The notes beneath the pieces were generated by a model, which made no database searches, had not been told where the DNA came from, and saw only the letters and a list, made by a program, of their open reading frames with translations. Positions 1 through 12,359 of a stretch of 64,000 nt of DNA are shown piece after piece. Each line of letters begins with the position of its first letter. Positions within the stretch are counted from its first letter, which is position 1. This DNA is from Stichopus chloronotus (Eukaryota > Echinodermata > Holothuroidea > Aspidochirotida > Stichopodidae). The stretch is from positions 17,615,009 through 17,679,008 of the forward strand of contig CM037838.1 in NCBI GenBank assembly GCA_021234535.1. The letters are read 5' to 3'. Made by a program: the position numbers and the translations under genes.

Positions 1-177
1 TGATTGTATATTGTTGCGTTGTTAGAGCGCGCGCTGCACATGGGCGTGTGCAGTCTATTGTTTTTGAAAATTGTTTTCAATATTAGTTTGTGCTGAAGAA
101 GGACACAGGCGTGTCCGAAATATACACCTTTTCTTGTAAAAAATTTTTGTGCTTCAAAATTGTCATATTTGTTAACA

Positions 178-180
<3 letters not shown>
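1..180 (+). repeat. Penelope-type terminal repeat (pLTR), direct copy 1
   Basis: This segment recurs almost unchanged at 1267-1455 in the same orientation and at about 905-1098 inverted. It contains a hammerhead-like core at 90-127 and leads into the AT microsatellite at 181-270. A Penelope-type GIY-YIG reading frame lies just downstream, so I read it as the terminal repeat of that element. The left end is cut by the window edge. Confidence 0.7.
88..130 (+). ncRNA. Hammerhead ribozyme-like motif, copy 1
   Basis: Seen: CTGAAGA at 93-99, a 6-bp stem II (GGACAC/GTGTCC, 101-106 with 111-116) closed by a 4-base loop, then GAAA at 117-120 and TATA at 121-124. GTG at 90-92 can pair with CAC at 125-127 to start stem I. 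The order CUGANGA, stem II, GAAA, short stem III, NUH is that of a type I hammerhead, with predicted cleavage after A124. Penelope-like elements are known to carry hammerheads with minimal stem III. Activity is inferred; stem III is only two pairs and may need a dimer. Confidence 0.6.

Positions 181-270
<90 letters not shown>
181..270. repeat. (AT)n microsatellite
   Basis: An almost pure TA dinucleotide run follows pLTR copy 1. In the other two pLTR copies the matching position has only a short AT-rich stretch, so the run expanded in this copy. Confidence 0.95.
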
Positions 271-272
<2 letters not shown>

Positions 273-320
273 CACAGGAATATCATTACTTTTTATTTTA
301 GCTTGAACTAATAGAGAGCG

Positions 321-763
321 TAAATTTGGAGGCTGGCGGTAAATGTGGAATACAGAGGTTGTTATAAGACCCATACCCGTAATTGTGTTACGTGCAATGT
401 TCTCAAAGAGATCAACATTTTTAAAAGCACTACAACCGGACAAGTATTTAGGATTTTGGGATCAGTCACCTGCACCACGATTTCAGTTATATATTTACTT
501 AACTGCCTGGACTGTAATAAACAATACGTAGCAGAAACAGGAGGGGAGTTAAGACAAAGGCACCGAGGACAAAGGCAAGAGATTAGAAAAGGAAACACCC
601 CCTAGGTACACATTTCAACTCCGGCTGTAACAATTTTGAGCTTATCGGAATTTTACACTGTCCCAACACAGCTAAATCTGTACGGGAGTATAAAGAACTA
701 GCCTGGATTTACCGATTAAGTACTTTGCAACTCACGGGTCTTAACGTAAAAAAGTTAGTGTAG
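321..763 (+). pseudogene. Penelope-like element GIY-YIG endonuclease tail, frameshifted
   Basis: The frame from 345 gives a cysteine-containing linker (NCVTCNV) and then a GIY-YIG-type core: IYLLNCLDC, QYVAETGGELRQRH. It stops at 606 (TAG). A one-base shift at the C run near 598-603 continues the family pattern: LGTHFN, then YKELAWIYRL and TGLNVKK, ending at TAG 761-763. This order (CxxC linker, IYLI, YVGET, LxxR, HF, E-WI-L, GLN) is that of the endonuclease domain at the C end of Penelope-like retroelement proteins. The usual glycine of YVGET is alanine. No reverse-transcriptase part is present in the window, so this is a 5'-truncated, inactive remnant. Confidence 0.75.
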
Positions 764-904
764 CGGGATTATAATATAATATAATAAACTTGGAAGTCAG
801 TGAAGTTACTTCATTTGTGTGTTTACTTATATTTTGTGTTTTACAACCTCAGTACACTTGAGATGTTTTGTGCTGTAAAGTGGTGGTCTTATTTTCTGTA
901 TACC

Positions 905-1098
905 TATATATATATAAATATAAATATGTTAACAAATATGACAATTTTGAAGTACAAAAATTTTACAAGAAAAGGTGTATATTCCGGACACGCCTGTGTC
1001 CTTCAGCACAAACTAATATTGAAAATAATTTTCAAAAACAACAGACTGTACACGGCCATGTGCAACGCGCGCTCTAACAACGCAACAATATACAATCA
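905..1098 (-). repeat. Penelope-type terminal repeat, inverted copy
   Basis: The reverse complement matches 1-180 and 1267-1450 over their whole length. It lies downstream of the endonuclease remnant, giving the layout direct repeat, coding tail, inverted repeat, direct repeat. Its hammerhead core is damaged. Confidence 0.75.
974..1010 (-). ncRNA. Degenerate hammerhead-like motif, inverted copy
   Basis: On the - strand the GGACAC/GTGTCC stem II is intact. CTGAAGAA of the direct copies is shortened by two bases, and the invariant GAAA reads GGAA. Both changes hit catalytic core positions, so this copy should not self-cleave. Confidence 0.5.
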
Positions 1099-1120
1099 GT
1101 GTGTTAAGAGCGGAGAGTAA

Positions 1121-1151
1121 GTGGATAATTAAATTAAATTAAATTATCCAC
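1121..1151. repeat. Short perfect inverted repeat at element junction
   Basis: Ten-base arms GTGGATAATT and AATTATCCAC flank an 11-base AT-only loop. It lies between the inverted and the second direct terminal repeat. Confidence 0.7.
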
Positions 1152-1266
1152 CCATTCCAATGGTCTAAATAAAGACCTTGGATTGTTGAGTGATTTTCCC
1201 TCTGTTTGGGGTGGGACGGGGTGATAACGATAAGTAACACACACTCAATTGGGGCGCGTAACACAC

Positions 1267-1455
1267 TGATTGTATATTGTTGCGTTGTTAGAGCGCGCGC
1301 TGCACATGGGCGTGTGCAGTCTGTTGTTTTTGAAAATTATTTTCAATATTAGTTTGTGCTGAAGAAGGACACAGGCGTGTCCGAAATATACACCTTTTCT
1401 TGTAAAAATTTTTGTGCTTCAAAATTGTCATATTTGTTAACATATTTATATTTAT
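1267..1455 (+). repeat. Penelope-type terminal repeat, direct copy 2
   Basis: Near-identical to 1-180 in the same orientation, with only a few substitutions and small indels. It diverges into an AT/GT-rich stretch (1490-1540). Confidence 0.75.
1354..1396 (+). ncRNA. Hammerhead ribozyme-like motif, copy 2
   Basis: The core is identical to copy 1: CTGAAGA 1359-1365, stem II GGACAC 1367-1372 with GTGTCC 1377-1382, GAAA 1383-1386, TATA 1387-1390. GTG 1356-1358 pairs with CAC 1391-1393. Confidence 0.6.
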
Positions 1456-3596
1456 ATCAAATGGAGCATACGTGGATTTTCACATATTACATATATATAT
1501 ATATATGTATGTATGTATGTATATATATATGTGTGTGGAGTGTGGAGGGAGCCTGCCACAAATTGCAACTTCACGCGGAGTGATTACCAACACAACAATG
1601 TTACATCACATTCTTTATCTTTTTGTCACAAGGTTATTGCCTGAAGAGTAACCTTACAGTACTCTTGGACGAAAAATTCACTTAAGTGTAACCAGGACAG
1701 CGATAGAAAGCCAGCACATCCAGGCTGGTAATACTCATTGCCTCCACTTTAATCCATCCGGCCACAGCACCGGTAAATGTCATTGATTATTACCTAAGAG
1801 ATAATTCTCATCCCAGTTCGTAGTTTAAACTACATTGGCATATACCACAGGTGCACCAGCTATCTAAATATGACGAGCAAACCTACCCCGTATAAAATAA
1901 AGAATACACCGGGTGTGGCTTAACCATGCAAACAAAGCATATAATGTGTCAGTGACATATCCCAATCGTGGGTCATTCGTGGACTTTATCTGAAAAAGAG
2001 AGAATCCTGGCAAATAGTCCGTCAAGTTTTCCATGCAACATAAAGTAATGTCTACTGAAATTACAAATTAATGTAATGTAACCTTTAATGGATTCTCTTT
2101 TTCACTGTTTCACACAGATCTATCATTATGAGGTGTCAAACAATTACTATATTGTTCACACAACAGGTACCTTTATTTACAAAATACAACAAACCGCATC
2201 GAATGAACTTTGACAAGTCAATCTGTCTAAAATTATGTTTGTTCGATATCTCAGATTAGGGCGCACATATGTGCTTCACTACTAACACGATGAATGGCCT
2301 TTTCTTTCTGCAAGGAGCTACTCAAGCACTCATTCAGTTAATTATTCGCGCTCCGTTGTATTTGAAAACATCATAAGTCTTCATTAATTGAATGGAAACA
2401 TCTGTTGCACGTTATTGTTCTCTACTTTTTAATTGACATAACACATAACTAATTGTCCTTTTAGATTTTTGGAGGGTCTTTTTTTTTGGGGGGGGGGGTA
2501 AATTCTGCGACTGGGACAAATAAAAATGTTCACCTTCTAGCCGAATGCTTCCCGCCGACTCTTTGTACACTTTTGATGATTGCTTTGACAAAACCAGATC
2601 ATTGATATATTGCTGTCAATTAACCTACCATTATGAATTTAACAGAGGAATGCTTCTCTGCCAAAGCATAACACGGAAAAGAACTTTGGACAATTTGTTT
2701 TAGTGCCGCTTTGTAGCTTCATCTGGTTTGCTTCCATGATTGGACACAGGAAAGTGACGAAATTCCACTACGCGATGCATTTAGACAGCTTCCAGCCTTG
2801 TATAATTCTTGTATTTCTTTCTCTTTCTGTTTTGAGGATACGTCTATAGCATGTTTACGTTCGTAAACATTCTCGAACAACTCCGATTTTGTTATGAGCT
2901 GTTTGTTTTGATATTTTGTCTTCGTTCGTTATTCACCAGGTACCAGTTTACGACGAACTTATCAGTTGCTCGGAATGGGTGTGACTACATAAAAAAGGTA
3001 GCCTTTACACCGTCTAGTGGGAACGATAGATGTTTGTTTCAAGGGTTACTATACTGATGTAAAGCAAAGGAAAACAAAATAAGACATACAATATTTATCA
3101 GCTCCGCCGTCACCACATTACATTCGGTTACATTCGGTACGTGACTCCACAAATATTACATGAACGCAAATAGCAGTGTATTGTATATCTGAAATTATCA
3201 TTATCTAACCATAGCCTGTATGTATCCCTATTTGTTTGCATTTGCTGGCGCCAAGATTATTGTGACATGTTACGACTAATCACGAGCTGCGTCGCAAAAG
3301 GGTTAGATTTTAAAGAATTAGTCATTTATGTTAATTTTAAGCATTGTCATGTGACTTGCATTCTTCAAGAACCTGACAAACTTAGTGATATCAAGTCTTC
3401 AATTATTACGTCATAGGAGGAGCGCGTCCTCATATGTGTATATGTTACGTAGGTATGAGTGACGTCGCGACTTTATATGAATAAGTGAAGTAAAGCTAAG
3501 TACATTGTAGTCGCATATAGACCTTCGGTTTTCGGTATACCGATGGGCAATTGCCTTATGCTGAAAAACGAGCTTATTATTTGAATGGGAAAACTT
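1456..3596. other. Intergenic, no gene recognised
   Basis: AT-rich sequence with short microsatellite tracts (1490-1535) and a G run near 2490-2500. No splice-supported coding exon or RNA gene was found on either strand. Confidence 0.5.
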
Positions 3597-3669
3597 TGCC
3601 CCAAGCAGGATTCGAACCAGCGACCTCCCGCATACAAGACGTAGGCAAACCACTGAGACATATTGAGGC
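3597..3669 (-). pseudogene. tRNA-Thr(UGU)-like pseudogene or SINE head
   Basis: The 73-base segment has a perfect 7-bp acceptor stem (GCCTCAA with TTGGGGC), an anticodon loop CTTGTAT giving anticodon UGU (3634-3636), and an intact B box GGTTCGAATCC. The D stem is broken (two of four pairs), the anticodon stem has an A-G mismatch and the T stem a T-T mismatch, and the A box is one base off consensus. I therefore call it a decayed tRNA-Thr or the head of a tRNA-derived SINE whose body would extend to lower coordinates. Confidence 0.6.
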
Positions 3670-5689
3670 GGATATGTACGTAGTAGAAGGCGGCCAACTA
3701 AGTTTCACTCATTAAAATCACCGAAGTAGAACAAAGAAGCGGGGTTAGCACTTTTCTTCTTTCTTCGGTTTTGCAGCGGAGGGATTTTACTTGTATTCCG
3801 TTCAGTTATTTACTCTATTTACATTATATAGTTAAAAAGAAGTCCACGTGTCACTCTGAGAAAATAAACAGTTAAACAGTACACAAATAAAAGAGTAACT
3901 GGTTGACCTGAAGAGTACAAGACAATGAAAAATTTTATACGATATTTTCTGCAGCCCTGGAACCCTCTTAGGCGACTGTACTCATTTTGTTTTCTGCTTT
4001 CGCTGAAAAAGGTTGCAGGTTGCTTGAAAAGCAGGTATTGGCCGTATTTAGAGGTTTTTTTTTTTTTTGCTGTTGTTGTTTTTGCTGCACAGACATAAGC
4101 AGTATGTATGTGTGGTCGCGTTGTCAGATGGTCACGTGATCGCACTTCTTCCGTTCAATTTGTCATAAAGTTAAGGAAGTACGCAGGCTATACCTTTTTT
4201 TTCTCTGGCAATTTGTTGAAGTCCATGAGCAGTATGGGGATCTCCGACTGGGCTCATGCACGCACGAGCCGTATACATGTACTACATAATTATACACAAC
4301 AGGTGGAGCTGGTTCATCTAATATACTGCGTACACGACGCAATTCGTGAATCAGCAGCTGAACGAGCATTACTATACTCCTTGTTCACTTTTCTAACCAA
4401 ATGTAATCCCCCCCCCCCCGTCCCCTGTGACTCTTAAATTTCATGCTAAGGATCAGCCAGGTGGTTGAACAAGAAAATACAAATGTATACAAACTTCATT
4501 TTCTATAGAACTTGACAAACAGTAATGAGGACCCGCCTAGTCTGCTCATTGTGAATAGACATCTACAACAGTAGTATCCAACATTACGTTATTGAGTTAT
4601 CGTGTAGAGGGGGAAATTTAATGGCATGAAATGTCCTTTCCCATTTCTCAATTATAGTATTTATGTAACTAGTGACAAATCGTGAGACGTTTCTTGATTC
4701 GTGTTTTCCTGTCACATACTTCCCCAGATTTCATTTCACTGGGGCATGACGCGTGCGTGACTCGGGGTTCCACAGAAATGCTCTCACTGCCGCAGCATGG
4801 ATGTCACAATAACTTGACAAATTTACACATTTTGTATGGATGATACACACATATTAAACTTGAAGTGTTTTGTGGATTTTACTACGTCTGTACCCCTCTC
4901 CTAAAATATTCCCATTTTTACGCCACTGTCAAGTATCTGAATGTCGTTTTCGACTGTCTTACGAAATTTGAAGAGGCTACAGGGTCATCGACTATACTCT
5001 GATTCCGCATACTGCACACTGTGCTTACCTTTTACAGTATGAACCCATAAGTTCGTAACAAAACAACGCAACGTTTGGTGGCTGACGTGATTAGGGAGGG
5101 GGCGTTTGTCTTTCTTTTTTTTTTTCTAAGATAATACGTCGAAATTACAACTTCAATTCCTCTTACATCAGTGTTGGTCTCCATGGCCAGGCCATTGTTT
5201 TGGCTTTCGTGAGAAAAGGTCAGAAAGAAAACTGTTAAAGTGAAAGAGTCTCCTACACCGGAAATAACTGTCGAGCGGGAATCTTATAAGACATGAACAG
5301 TAGACATTACAACTGAATCAGGGAGCTTAATCATTTCCCATCCCTATGGATTTTTTTTCTCACAATAAATCTAGAGGGCCATTTCTGTAACTTAATCTGT
5401 GACATAAAGAACTTTCTGAAAGACCCTATAGTAGCGTCACCAAGGAGAGCCACGGGGTGTTTTTACCCCCAGTCAGAACCTTTTCCCCAAATGTCCTCTA
5501 CCACACTCAGTACTCAGTACGGCCGAATTGACGGACATGCTTCAGTACGATATACATACATGAGAGACAAGATTGAGTATGATGCTGATTATTCATTTCG
5601 CCCCTTAAGAATGGAAAGGCAGATAGTAAGAAATGATTCAAATTAAAGCCATTTGCCCTAACAAACGAAAATTCGAAATTCTTCATGAA
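3670..5689. other. Intergenic, no gene recognised
   Basis: Contains a T tract (4061-4070), a C tract near 4409-4420 and scattered short frames with no splice context or protein character. Confidence 0.5.
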
Positions 5690-5880
5690 GACAAGTCAAA
5701 TTTTTTCAAGTCATTTTTCAAAAGATTAAATCAAGTGACAAGTCACCTATTTTCTTATTAGATCAATGAGTCGAATCAAGTGACAAGTTATCTGCTTTCA
5801 AGTCAAGTTACATGTAAAAAAAGTGACTCGAGTCGACTTGACTCACAAATCATTGACTCGAGTCAACAACTCTGCCGATT
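5690..5880. repeat. AAGTC/GACTC-rich internally repeated block
   Basis: About 190 bases built from many copies of CAAGTC, AAGTGAC and GACTCGAGTC in both orientations, ending in ACTCGAGTCAACAACTCTGCC-like sequence (last block 5845-5878). The palindromic GACTCGAGTC occurs twice. It looks like a dispersed repeat or satellite fragment; no coding potential. Confidence 0.65.
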
Positions 5881-8800
5881 TGGTGGAGCTGAATGATGTT
5901 TAACATATATGTAAATTTTCCCATAATTTGGCCAAAAACGTCGGTGTATTCTTCTCCTTTAATTTGGTCTGTCCTAAACATTGTCCTAATTGGTCTACTG
6001 AGACAGGAATTTTGTGAAATGATCAGAAGTTATCGAAGACCCCGACCTATGTAAAACTAAGCAGATTCAGGTGAAACAAATTGACTACAACGGTAGGTTC
6101 TTTGGTCCTATATGTAGGTATTCTTCTCATAAATCTGTAGGGGTAAGTTGTCCCATGCTACCCGTGGACACGCCGCTGATGCCACCCCATAAAAACAACA
6201 TAGCAGTATGCCAGTGTCACGTCACCTTGCAATGCGCTGTGCACACAACCATGAAGGCAGTGAATAGTGCACTAAGTACACGCATTAAAAAAAAAAAAGA
6301 AGTCGGATAGGAGGTTGAGCACTTTGAATGTAACAAAGAGACGAATTGAAAACCTGCTAATTTGTTTATGCCAAGTGTAAAGCAGTATTCCGCCAGATCA
6401 GATTGACAGTATGTTCGGTTAATTGATGTTGTGCCACTCATTAAAGACCACCCTTTCTGGATCCGCCTTTCTGCTTCAGCATGGTGAAACTGACTACCAT
6501 CAAATCTCTGAACAAACCTCTTGATTTATGGAATCCCATCCCCATCTACCCTCTTGTCAAGAATTTGTTTGAGCGTTCACTAAACGTAATAAACCTGCCA
6601 TTTCCATGAAAGTTGTGCGCCGCTCTTAGATGAAAAAGACTAATATTACGTAATTGAATAGCACCCTCATAAACATTTACATATTTCTCATGAATATTAA
6701 CACTCTTAATTAGTACCGAGCTGTGATATAAATTAAATTTTGCTTGGACGTACCATGAAAACGTTTACACCCCAGCAAATACAATTATATTCGTGACCGT
6801 GCAGCAAAAATTTTGGAATTTAAGAGTTATCCACCATTTTGAATTTTTCAGCCATTTTGGTTGGGAAAACAAGTCTTGATTACAGTCATTTTTTAGCTTG
6901 GACTTAACAACTCTTTTACTTGACCAAAGAAGCTAAAAATCCTTTGGTCACAATTCGTTTAAGGTTAACCCATTTTTTATCGTAGATTGACAAGACTACA
7001 TTACTTGTTGACCAATCACCGGTTACTTTCTAAGATGTAATTTCCGGATTTGAACAAAAATAATTTCACATAACGTCGTGTAAAAAAGCGAATTGGGTCA
7101 AATCGCAAGTGTGAGTCTGTTGTTAGTCACGTATCTCGAGTAGGATGGCAATGATAAGAGAGAAAAGTTAAATCGATTTGGGTAGCTATTCTGACATTCT
7201 CAGTATGTTCTCCTTCATCCTGGTTACTAACTTATTATTCAAGTTTTAACTGCTTTACACAGTTGCTCGAAAATCAAAAAAAAAAAAAGGATTCAAAACA
7301 GTATGCTTTCTCTCTGTTATTTGTTCCTCACGTATGAGTCTTTCTCTTGATCATCTTTACATATCCATGCATTGTGAACATTGCCTCACTAATTTTTATA
7401 ATTTATACTCATTCATACTTCCTAAAGTAACATCTATATATTATGAAATGGAATCCACCCACAAACAGGTTGTTCCATTGCCATTTCCTGTATCCAAAAT
7501 TGCTTCATTTTCCCTACTCTCAGAATATAGCAATCATTTAACCATTACTCCATATTACTAGCCAATATGCAGTATCCTAATTTCCTGTTAATTGCAAACG
7601 ACTGTATATTTACATCCTACAACTCTTGTATAAAATATCCTGTCAAAATAGCCTAACTCAATTCTACATACGATCCCGTTAATTTCAACATTCTAAACGC
7701 CATGGTAATGTCCAGTGTGGTTACGATATGTAACCACAAACACGTTTTGTTGGGTTTTTTTTTTTTTTTACTTTTTAATTTATTTATTTCTTTTGTCCAG
7801 GAATTCTTCGTTTTTTCGTCTTATTGCGCTTTCTTTTTTTTCAATTTTTTTTTAAACTATGTCATTTGTTTCACCCTGATTTCCCGTAGCTAAAAACACC
7901 GCATAAAACATTAGGACATCAGCGGTTCAGCCAAGGGGACAGCAGATTTGGTATAAGAATTTATGATGTGGTTAACGTACGTTTATTACGTGATAAAAGC
8001 TATATGGGATATGATACATCACGTATGCACCTTTTACACGTATTGAGACAAGGTGTTTGCCCTCATACGACGGTTTATATCAAACAACAAGAAATGACAT
8101 GAAAATTTGATAATGGGAGTTAAATCAGACTTCATCCCCTCCGAAAAAAGAACTAGAGAAAGAACCACACCTTATTCAAGATTCAAAAGTTTTATAATTG
8201 ATATCATGAATTACCTATCATTCATTATTACATTTTCTTGACGACATGGCAGCATGGAGGCATACAAGCAGTAAGTGTTATCGATAAGAAAAATACACTG
8301 ATTTATTTAAACATGCTAAATCATACTCGATTGATCCTAAGAGCAGTTTTGTGAGTGTGCGTGCTTTGTTGCATAAGCGAACTACTGAGGGTATAATTAA
8401 AGTACCTGTACAGATATTTCAAACCATCTGAAGTCGATTCCGGAGCGCCCTCTGGCCTTCTTTTCACGTCCCTTTTGGATGGGTGATGGAGGGAGAAAGG
8501 ATAGAAAGGGAAGGTCCCATATTACAGGAGTTCATAGGGGTGACTATAGGGGACACTGGACCAAGATGAAACCCCTAATAATTACAGTGACGGTGTTACA
8601 GAATGTAACTATTGGCAATCGTTCCCCTCTGCACTACCTTAGAGGATATTTTGATGTCGTTTCTCGTGGACTGGGAGTCAAAAGCCTGCTGTATTTTTAT
8701 CCTTTTGGCATCCCATCGATTCAGCAGCTTCTGTTTTGTGGATGTGCCGAGTATGTGCTGTTCGGATAAATTGGCGTGTTACAAGAAACATCTTAAAATA

Positions 8801-11800
8801 TAGTTATTACTGTGTCTGTATTGTTTCTGGCATCAACGTCCCCAACCGAGGAGAGCCTACTGCACTTGAAGAGGACCCTATATACAGTCTTCTTGCATAA
8901 ACGACGAAACGTTTAATTGGTGCTGTGGTACCATCCTTGTGCAATTACCACGACAAGTGACCTGCGGTCCATACACGGAGGGTATAGAGGGCGTGCAAGA
9001 TGCTACCTCAACTAAATAAATAGAAATATAAATGTACCGATACTTCAGTATAAATGTTCAGCCTCCATCTCCATCTGTGAAGGTCTTGTGTAGCTGTAAT
9101 ATACAATAAATTCCCAATGTAAGTTGGGTTGCACAGTTTGGCTCCCTTTACGTCTGCTGTTGCATGGTCATTGAAACTTAAAAGGAGAGTCATTATTTAT
9201 ATTACCTGAATTTTCTGTAGGACCAGAAATACCTCTTGTCATTTTCATAACGTTTGATGATTGCTTCCTTAGGAAAGTCTATTCCTGTCAAATGCAGTAT
9301 CATGTAGTAATTACGTTATATTGTTTCCCAAATGACTTATGAAAGCCATGCACGATTGAACAGTTGGAGTTTGATAGAACAGATTGGGTAAGCATAGTGG
9401 TTGAAATGCAGATTCTACAGCACACAAGTCCATTTTTGTTTTTTGGGGTTTTTTTTTACATGTCCGCTTCAGGTTGCTTGGTACAGTTGATGGGCTGAGT
9501 TGAGCTTGACGGATTAACAAGTTCTCCACCCCTACCAACCTTTGGGAAATTGGATAAAGACCAAGGAATACACTCTCGTCCGTCGGATGGGGACTTTAAT
9601 TGACGGTTCCTTGAGCAGGTTTTGGTTTGCATAGGAGGTTGTGTAGATTCACACCTGCTTTGTTTTTGGACAACTTAAAGAGTAGGCTAATCTCACCGGT
9701 GTTCATTCACATGGTATAGGGCTCTTGGTGAGCCCACACGGGCTACCTGATCCTCAGACTTTCATATTCAGGTTATTGATGCTCATCTACAAATGTCTGA
9801 GTGAATTAGCCCCCTAATAGGCCTGATCTGTCAGAACTGCTTACCAGCTACCCGCGACGACCAGTGTCGAATTCAGAATCAAATAAATGGAAGAGGAAGT
9901 CAAGTCATGAAAGCTTGTCCTAATGCCGTGGACCCATAGCCCCTTAATTACGGCTGAGGGTGTGGAAGAGGGACACCCTATGGTATAGACCTTTGTAAGA
10001 AATTATTTGCGGTTACGATGCGAACAATAAGCATAATATTAAAACATGAACTAAAAATATAGTAAACATAATTGTGAGTAGTTTCAACGCAAAGTAATCT
10101 CGGCCTATATTATAATCTTGGCCTGTATAACTCTAGAAATTATAGGGGGTGGGGAAATTATACCCCTTCCCTCTCCTTAGATCATGGGACTGAGGATGCT
10201 CACTACGGTCATTATCACAGCATCTTCGAGACAATACGCATGCACACGGTTCCAACACGTCACCTGCTTTCTCTGTTGCAGCGACCCTACCTTTGGCATA
10301 ACTTGACAGGTAATATTAAAATTCAAAGTGATTTGCCACTTTCCAAAGATTCTTAAAACCTATCTTCGTATGTAAATCCAACTTCATGGTACTATTTTCT
10401 TCTTGAATTTAATATGAGATAAATACTTTTATCATTGATTATAAGTAGTTCAATGTCCATATTTTGATCACTATCTACCTTGAAATTTAGCTTTAAAAAC
10501 TAGGTTTAACTATTGCCATTTCTCGCTGCTGCTTTCTAATTGTTCGTATATTTTGGAACTTATTTTTAATGTTGTTAATTATCCATATATACGTCCCCTG
10601 TCACTGATTCAACTTTTGGGGCTTTTTTCGTGAGTTTGGTGTCCTTTTTGAATTTTGTTTTTAAGCACTTTAATATCAATATCCTCTTTTGCTTTGTCGT
10701 TTTCATTCATTTGTTATTGGCATTATACATTTTTCGCAGTGAGTTTAGGTTTTTTTTTCTTACTTAACATTTCCTACTCATGTAGTATCTTGTTTTGTCA
10801 TTTATCGTCTTAGGCTTAAATTGTCACTATGACACTGTAACAGATGGCTGTTACAAAGCACAACGCCCTGATTGTAACACGCCGTCAGTGTGGGTCTTTT
10901 TCTGACATGTACTTGGCGCTAGATCAAATAAGCCTGCAGGCTATCTCTTCTTTTTATTATTATCATTGTTGTCAACTCAAGCATCTCTCGTCTTTCAATA
11001 TTTACATAACAAGGTTTAAATTTTTCAGTTAAGTGTGTAAACCATAAAGATTAAAGTCAAAACACTCAACAATGATAACGAAAAGCAAATGTGAACAGTT
11101 CATGTTTCACATGAAACTACATTGCGATGCTTGAGCAGGCGGTGTGTAGCATACGTTGCACAAGTCAACATATTCTGTTGTGCAAGCAAGATGACGTTGA
11201 TGAAGCACCGTTAAACGTTTTAAGAGCAATCATAAACATGCTAGATATGAATTAACTGATCTTTTTCAGTTCTGTCAAAGCACCTTTCCAAATAGTTACC
11301 TATTTTTCTTGTAATAAAAAGAAGGGCCATAGAAATGAATACAGAGGAATGCTGACATGGGGAATATGCATGTACTTAATTATGGCAAGTGAAGGAATGA
11401 AAAATTAAGGCACCTCCGTTTCTGGGCAAAATTACAATATGTGACGTCTTGTATCTATACAGTCTTATCCAAGTTGGTTACGTTCGTACCTGCTATAAAC
11501 CGTTGGGTAAGATACTAGTCAGACGGTGACAAAAAAAAATTAAAAAATGCTCTTGTTCTGCTATTGAACTTTGTAACCATTTACCTTATTTTTCTTCTTT
11601 TGTACCTAACGTGTGGCAGGAGGCATACGGTATACGGGTTCCCAACAGTTGTTAGAGCATAGTAATGGCGTCCAGTCACTTGGCAACGTTGAATTTAGTT
11701 TCAAAGTGTAGGAGACACGATTTCCTCCAAAATTGTTGACCTTCAAGCAACGTCTTGGCATGTACGTCGTACACTGTGGTTTATCCTGTCAATCGACAGA

Positions 11801-12359
11801 GTATATACCTACTTACTAGCTAACACCTCCAAATCACCCAATCAATAACATGATGTTATGCATTTTGACAAGTCTTAAAACTTGTACCCCCTACTCTCTC
11901 CTACTTACTCTGGCGATAGGCCTAACCCATGAAAGGTACTAAGTATGATATACACGTTTGGAGACAAGAACGGGAAACCTATAAAACTATGAATTTGGTG
12001 TCCAAAATGGGGGTTTCAGTACATGCGTATTTGTGATGTCGCTAGCCTATACATGAATTTTAGCAGCACGGAATGTGTAGGCAAATTTAGTGTTGGTATT
12101 ACGAGCACATGTAGCCATTCGGTGCGAGAGCAATACGGGTCCGTTGTGAGGGCAACCCATTTCAATATATGGTAAAGCCTGTACAATATACTCACAGCAA
12201 TAAATGCATGCAAAGGTCCTTCTCCTTTGAACTGATAAGGAATCTGCCTTTGGCGTCGGAATGCTGCATACACCTCCGAGTTGGAATCCCTCACCTCCAC
12301 ACCCGCCACCCCCCCCCCCACCAAAAAAAAAAAAAATAGAAAGGCTGTCAGAGTTACCA
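5881..12359. other. Intergenic, no gene recognised
   Basis: AT-rich DNA with T, A and C/A homopolymers (7755-7770, 7845-7855, 9441-9458, 12309-12337). Short frames on both strands lack splice sites in phase with each other and show no domain. Confidence 0.45.

Noticed and set aside
83..311. Opposing frames of Ile-Tyr repeats
   Set aside because: Pure translation of the AT microsatellite, not genes.
3411..3697. Two - strand frames of 74-80 codons
   Set aside because: They run through the tRNA-Thr-like segment and have no domain.
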